The translations under genes and the position numbers were made by a program. Under the pieces are notes generated by a model. The model saw only the letters and a program-made list of their open reading frames with translations, had not been told where the DNA came from and did not search any database. A stretch of 64,000 bases of DNA from Harmothoe impar (lineage: Eukaryota > Annelida > Polychaeta > Phyllodocida > Polynoidae), in NCBI GenBank assembly GCA_947462335.1, contig OX381707.1, positions 34,771,618-34,835,617 of the forward strand, in the 5' to 3' direction. Shown piece by piece: positions 57,992 to 64,000 of the stretch (positions are counted from its first letter, which is position 1; each line of letters starts with the position of its first letter).

Positions 57992-58223
57992 TTAGCCCTT
58001 TAAGGACAGCACAATACTTTAATGCTTCAATACACAGTGTTACACGCCAGTGCTGCATTCACCCATCATGACGACTCTTCAGGCGTGTGCATGTACCAAC
58101 CCCATAGGGTCGGCATGATGTATGAATGCAGCACTGGCGAGTTACTCGCCAAGGCTGCATTCATGCATTATGACGACAAAGGGCATAATTTATTAAAGCA
58201 CTAGGCGGCCCTTACAGGGTTAG
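57992..58223. mobile_element. TTAA-family MITE with TTAG flanks (copy 2)
   Basis: Orthologous to 43415-43646, with TTAG on both sides. Its inner hairpin is better preserved here (GGCGAGTTACTCGCCAAGGC), showing that this copy kept the more palindromic base. Confidence 0.85.
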
Positions 58224-59088
58224 GGTAGCCAATTATTGATGTAGGGAGTGGCTCTGGTGAGCAGCTCACTGTAAATGGTATCACTGCGGCACAGGCAGCC
58301 CCTCAGACGTCATAAGTAGGTCACACTAATATCAACACACAAGTGGTTCAAGACAGGGGGCGAGAGGGTAACACTAGTTTAAACCACAGCGGAGGGGTAA
58401 GACAAAGGAGTTCTCACCTTGATTATTTCGCATACCCTGACATAACCTTACTGCTGTGGTTTAAAACAGATAGACAATGGTTATGAAAAGGCGAGTAGGA
58501 TTAACCACATCAAACTGGTAGGGCGACTTAGGCTTCGCCCTTGTCTTGCCCACCAGTCTGCTGTGGTTAATTCTATTTACCTTTCATAACCTTAGCATAT
58601 CTGTTACATAACCATGTTAATTTTAAAACGGTTATACAACTATATGACGTTCTATTATCAACATCATAGTGTATTGATCGCATGGTGATCTCGCCCTCCC
58701 GTTGGCACTCGCTTATCCTTAACCTAAAAGCACTGGATAATATAAATCCTGAAGCGCCCAAGCCTAGTACGGCACTTCCCAAGCTAACCAGACCACCATG
58801 TGATCAATACACTACTACTGGGGTGTTTATAGTAAAACGTTATATTTGGTTTTATCGAGAATACCAAAAAACACAGGTCAATCTCAGTTAACACAAACTG
58901 CCCAGTGCTTGTTGCAGGACAACTTTATCTGCAGTTCTATTATCGATAAATAACAGCCATCTCTCGTCTGAGATGAGCTATATGTAGTTGATGAGCTATA
59001 ACTGACCTGGGACTAAGTACGGCTTGATGTGGCATACCGGGATATTCACAGATGTTAGAGCACACTGTTATTACTCCTCCTCGGCAAC

Positions 59089-59334
59089 CTAACCATTTAA
59101 GGGACGCATAGTGCTTATTGTACTTGGTTGACAGTATGCACGAAAGTAGTCCTGGCCAGTAACTCGCCAGTGCTGTATTCATGAATTGGTTGATGCACTT
59201 CTGAAGTGCTGGCATGATGCATAAATGCAGCACTGGAGAGTAAGTTAATCACTAGGGCTATAATCATGTACCATACCGAGCAAGGGCATAGTGCATACAG
59301 TAAAGCACCATGCGACCCACCCTCAAAGGGGTAA
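59089..59334. mobile_element. TTAA MITE, worn (copy 2)
   Basis: Counterpart of 44501-44746 with a few substitutions. Confidence 0.75.
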
Positions 59335-60294
59335 CTCAAATGTTAGTATTTATAGCCCAAGGTCCTAAACTGAGCTGAGCAGCTCGGAGCAGCTCATAAA
59401 CCGCTGCAAGCTGCTCACCCACATTAAACCGGCCAGTGTTTTTACACACACCCCAAGGTGCAATAGCTGACGAGAGCCGGCGGGCGGAAAGGTTGGAAAG
59501 GTTAGAGCCCAAGCGCAGCAGAGCTTTATTTGTATTCTTCACCACCACTCGCGATCCAATCCCAGTTGAACCTATCACCCCATAAAGAATTTCTTCTCTG
59601 ATAGGCCTGGGTGTCCCCTAGCCCCGCCTCATCTCCCCGGCCGTATGGCATCGTTATATCACGGCAAAAGAGCAGGCACCGGCCGGCCATGGTAGCCTGA
59701 GGGACGCATTTGTTTACTACTACCTCCACCCGCTAGAGATCCATATTGCTAGTAATTATAAATTGATTTATGAACATCATGCTCCACCTTTTTTTACTAA
59801 GCCTTTCTTCTCCTGTCCAGTGTTCAGCGGAAGACATGTTGCCCATGGGCTTGAGGGTGGGTGACTGTAAGCATTATTATTAACGAGCGTGGGAAGAGTG
59901 ATGTTATCAATACCAAAGATGAATATGTTTGTGTGTGGAGGGGAGGGGTGTAAGAATTAAGCCTGAGATATTGATTGGTACTACATGGACACATGCCACT
60001 TAGCGAATGTCTAATTCGGGAAGTTCATGTAACATGCTTCTAGTGTAGGTCAAGGGCATGCGTCGAGGACACAATAATTCACCAATTAAATCCACCCTCA
60101 CCTGCCCCCATCTCCCCCAAACCATATTAAGAGTGCATTAAAACCCTTCAATACACTTAACCCCCATCCCCCCTCACCCCCTCAACCAAGGCCCCACAAA
60201 GTAGGTGTGCTGGGGTAGTGGTTACTGCCAATCTGATCATCAAGCATGACTTACACTCGGCGTATGTGTATGGGGGCGGGGAGAGTGTATCATG

Positions 60295-60402
60295 GGTCAG
60301 CATGATGCTTGAATGCAGCACTGGCGGGTCGCTTACCAGGGCTGCATTCATGCATCATGCCGACCAATCCCATATCATACTAAAGCACTCTGCAGCCCTT
60401 GA
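60295..60402. mobile_element. TTAA MITE, right half only (copy 2)
   Basis: Counterpart of 45707-45814, truncated at the same place, so the truncation is older than the duplication or allele split. Confidence 0.75.
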
Positions 60403-61369
60403 AGCCTCAGTGTAGCGGCCTTGGCCGTGCTGGATGGAGCAGGCAGGTAGATGAGGTCATGTCCGGGTGCTGGTAAGTGTAGGGGGTTGTAAATAACTCA
60501 GTGCTGCAAGACGGATGACCTCTTACTAGGCCAGGGCCCTGCTGCACGGCCGGGTAGAGTGACTAGGTGCTGGAGGAGCTGGGTGCAGACAGCAGAGGCT
60601 GGTGGTAGGTGGTAGGTAGTAGAGGCAGGGTTTGGCAGCCATGTGGCTGAGCTGGCAAAGCTTACACAGCTTCCAGCACCAGCATGGAGTCATGGATTGA
60701 ATTTGAATTATTCAAAACATCACCGTTGAATTAGCTTCAATTTGTTATTTTTGTCCCCCTTTTTATTTCCAACTGGCCTCGCAAATATTAGCCTAGAAAG
60801 TGGATTCCACTCTAGCCGATTTATTCCCCGATAACGACCCGACCGGGGCCGGATGGAAAATCAGAGGTTTTAACCATCTTGAATATTTCAAATTTTCCAT
60901 CCGGTCCCGGCCAGGCCTTCATCTGGAAAGAAATCGGTTACAGTGGAATCCAGCTCTAAATCAATGGACTGAACAGGAAAAAAGACAGCATAGGACAGCA
61001 TATGCTGCTGCTATTGTGTGGCATTGTAAGATGCCCTTGTACACGCCTGTGTTACGTCCACCATTGTGTCTGACAACTGCAATCAGAACGGGTTCATCGC
61101 AAGGCCGCGGCTCGAGTTCCATGGCGACAAACGCAATTCATTTATTTCATAAAAGCCAACGCCACGAACACTTGGCTGATGTTCGATGGCCGCCTGATCA
61201 GGAATTCACCTCACAATGCCGCTCCTCTTCAATAAGAATGCCTATGAATAAAAGAAACACTTCTGGAATCGAGCCCTGAAATCGAGGGGCTGCTGCTCGA
61301 GAGGCTAAGAAATGTGTCTTTTTGCACGTGCTGTGACAATGGAGCAGTGCTGTGTCCTTGTGGGGATGG

Positions 61370-61595
61370 TTAACCCTTTCACTGCAGCTAGCGAAGCAAT
61401 TTCAATTGTTATCGTTATGCTAAACTAATATCCCAATGCTGCATTCATGCATCATGGAGATCCTGCAGGGTTGATTGATACACCCCTGGAGGGTTGGCAT
61501 GGTGCAGCAATGCAATGATACCAGAGAATAACTCCTGCGTTGGTGCATGCATGATGATAAAACAAATTGGCATGATGCGGTCGTTAAAGGGTTAA
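61370..61595. mobile_element. TTAA MITE, TTAA flanks (copy 2)
   Basis: Counterpart of 46776-47001. TTAA at 61370-61373 and 61592-61595. Confidence 0.75.
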
Positions 61596-63244
61596 CATTG
61601 GTAGGACTCCCTGCAGTAATCTCCAGCCACCTTGTTAGCCACACAGCACTCTGTCCCCCATCTCACTAGTCTCTAAGCCTCTTAGCCACACGGACCGCTG
61701 ACCCAGACTGCTGCCGGCTGGTGAGCTGCACATTATCTCCTTTTCAGATATAGTCACTTGTTTCCACTGCCCTGGGTCTTTGTCTCTGAAACCCTACCTA
61801 TAACATGCCCCGGGTTGATTCAAGTAGGTGAGTGAGTGTAGAGGCTGTTGTTTGTATGATGTAGTCCCATCACATGGTATAAACACTTCTATTTGTAATG
61901 AAGCCCATAACCATACCCTTCTCTGACTCCAAACTATTGGACAGGGCCTGAATTGTGTAGCAGAGACGCAACTCTCAGTCAACAAAATGTAGGAAATCTT
62001 GATAGTTTGGTCAATTTTCTGTAGGAAATTAGTATAATTAAATACATAAATTCTCGCTAAAATGTGGGAATTCCTGCAGAAGTAGATTGGTAATACACAA
62101 GCCCACTAACTCACACAGTTGATATATGAGATCAGATTCCAACATTGCAAACACACACACATACAGTGCTCACAGTTTCTCAACCCCGAGTACCTTCACT
62201 TAAATCTCACCAGTATAAACAATGCAGCCCTTCACATTCCCACGTCTAAAACAACGCTACTCACCAGTCTCCAAATTCTACTTCCGCTTCGGTTTAATAG
62301 ACGACCGTACCGCCGCAGTCCAAACTGGGGGCGTTTCCAATTAAAACATTCCATTCCCAGGGTAGCCATGACACCTGACTTGTTTACCTCCAGTGTGCTA
62401 AAGGCCACCGGTTCGTCACCCAGACTACAACATGAGGGCTTCATGACAAAGTAACCAATGTACTCAACTTGCTGAAGCTATCTAAGTATTCAGTAAAAGT
62501 AATGGTATATATACCAGCAATATAAACAGTATAGAAAAGAAATCTGGTTCTTATCTTAGTCTCTTTTCAGTGCAAACACTAGCATTCCCATGGACAACAC
62601 TTTGCCAATAAGGATTAACATTTAGCCAGTGACTGGGTTGGTAATAGGATTTGGTGTTGGTGCTGGGGCTGAATAGGTAAGCTGTATTGGTGAGGCAGTG
62701 CTGGCCATAACCAGGGCTACTGCCAGGGTTTTGTGATGGCCGGACCTATGTGACCTGACTACTAGGTGATCTGCTTATAGACAGGAAATCAACAACCGTC
62801 CCCAGCGCCCTCCACCCTCCCACCCCACCCCCCACACCCAGGACGACGACCTCGCCCCACACCCCCCACCCAACCCCACACCCCAACCCAGCCCCAGGCC
62901 CGACCGGACAGGCAATAGATCATACATCCCGTAGCAGTGCTACAGCCCCAATATAGCCAGCCGGCCAGCCTGCCTGCAGCAAAATGGCACTTGTTATATT
63001 CAGGTGGTTTAAACAATAGCAGGGGTGGTGATTCTAATCATAAGTGTAGTGGGTTAACACATTCCTGGATTCGTTTCATCACTTGGTGCTTACTGAAATG
63101 CTTTTTTTTCTTGATGCATCATATTTCCATACATGCATAATATTTGTAAATTAGAAGGTACATGAATATTTTCCCCATCTCTTGATACATGTACTACATT
63201 GTGTGCATAGGTTAAATGTACCAGGACTATTATGTCCTATTATG

Positions 63245-63860
63245 TATACACTACAGGTACATGTTCCTCATGTCTATATACTACTTAAAATGTAACTACC
63301 AGGGACTGCTCCGATTTCTATACACTACTTACACTACAAGTAGCAGGGCCTGTTCCCATTTCTATATACTACTTACATTACATTTAGCAGGGCCTGTTCG
63401 CCATTTCTATTCACTACTTACACAGCAACTACCAGGGTCTGTTCCCCATTACTATATACTACTTACACTGAATGTAGCAGGGCCTGTTTCCCATTTCTAT
63501 ATACTACTTACATTACATCTAGCCGGGCCTGCTCCACATTTCTATATACTACTGCCACTGCTGCTCAGTGTATGTTCTCTATGTCTATAAACTATTTAAC
63601 CTGCCCTGCAAGTACCAGGGCCTGTTCCCCATTTCTATACACTACTTACACTGCAAGTACCAGGGCCTGTTCCCCATTTCTATACACTACTTACACTGCA
63701 AGTACCAGGGCCTGTTCCCCATTTCTATACACTACTTACACAGCAAGTACCAGGGCCTGTTCCCCATTTCTATACACTACTTACACTGCAAGTACCAGGG
63801 CCTGTTCCCCATTTCTATACACTACTTACACTGCAAGTACCAGGGAATCACTACTTACGA
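63245..63860. repeat. 45-bp minisatellite, long allele (copy 2)
   Basis: Six clean units with GCAAGTACCAGGG starting near 63608, 63653, 63698, 63743, 63788 and 63833, against three in copy 1, plus the same degenerate lead-in. The 133- and 134-codon frames are repeat products. Confidence 0.9.
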
Positions 63861-64000
63861 TACATGTTCTATATACTTCGATAGCAAAGAACATACAGGG
63901 AATAATCTACTACATAGGCCTACGGGGCATAATCTACTACATACAAGACATTCACTTGTCGACATATAATATCTAAATTGGACAATATAAAACTGCCTCC

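Larger units (their letters stand above)
54753..64000 (+). repeat. Large duplicated segment, copy 2 (at least 9.2 kb)
   Basis: Same orientation and order as 39698-49273, running to the end of the window. It lacks the 475-bp insertion, has longer G tracts at two of the three shared tract sites and a shorter one at the third (G17, G16, G15), and has more 45-bp minisatellite units. Confidence 0.95.

Noticed and set aside
63568..63976. 133/134-codon frames at the end of the window
   Set aside because: Products of 45-bp minisatellite units (15 codons each), open in more than one frame.

Overview
This is eukaryotic, metazoan-type genomic DNA from a draft assembly: it has one run of 200 N, no densely packed reading frames, abundant short inverted-repeat transposons, many minisatellites and long G or C homopolymers. 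I cannot name the species. The small-element load and the two diverged copies of a 9-kb block suit an outbred invertebrate, possibly marine, but that is inference. I find no protein-coding gene I can support. The longer open frames are low-complexity, lie inside tandem repeats whose period is a multiple of three, or show no coding-type substitution pattern between the two copies of the block. I found no tRNA, rRNA or CRISPR array. The window reads as intergenic or intronic DNA.

Layout. Positions 1-10180 are mostly single-copy non-coding sequence with a degenerate minisatellite (1000-1455), several C/G homopolymers and five members of a nested-palindrome TTAA-type MITE family. Positions 10180-15022 hold the most structured object: a foldback-type element whose long inverted arms are built from tandem subrepeats (145-bp and 21-bp units), with smaller palindromic elements nested in it. 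A second, simpler foldback hairpin is at 16051-16793. Positions 17000-39700 alternate single-copy DNA with MITEs of two families and with minisatellites of 34, 61, 129, 74 and about 80 bp. A few GC-rich or AT-core patches resemble regulatory DNA.

Positions 39698-49273 and 54753-64000 are two colinear copies, in the same orientation, of one segment. They differ by substitutions, homopolymer and minisatellite length changes and a 475-bp transposon present only in the first copy. The second copy begins exactly at the N gap, so it is either a recent segmental duplication or, perhaps more likely, two haplotypes placed in series by the assembler. The 5.3 kb between them (49274-54552) is single-copy, GC-rich in parts, and ends in a 35-bp minisatellite carrying GATA-factor consensus sites.

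No pathway or operon can be described. The content is repeat biology plus candidate cis-regulatory DNA. The main leads are the self-similar palindrome MITE family (20 members), the foldback element, the duplicated block with its insertion/empty-site pair, a 9-bp word (GAGCWGCTC) present about 50 times more often than expected, and several blocks unchanged between the two copies.
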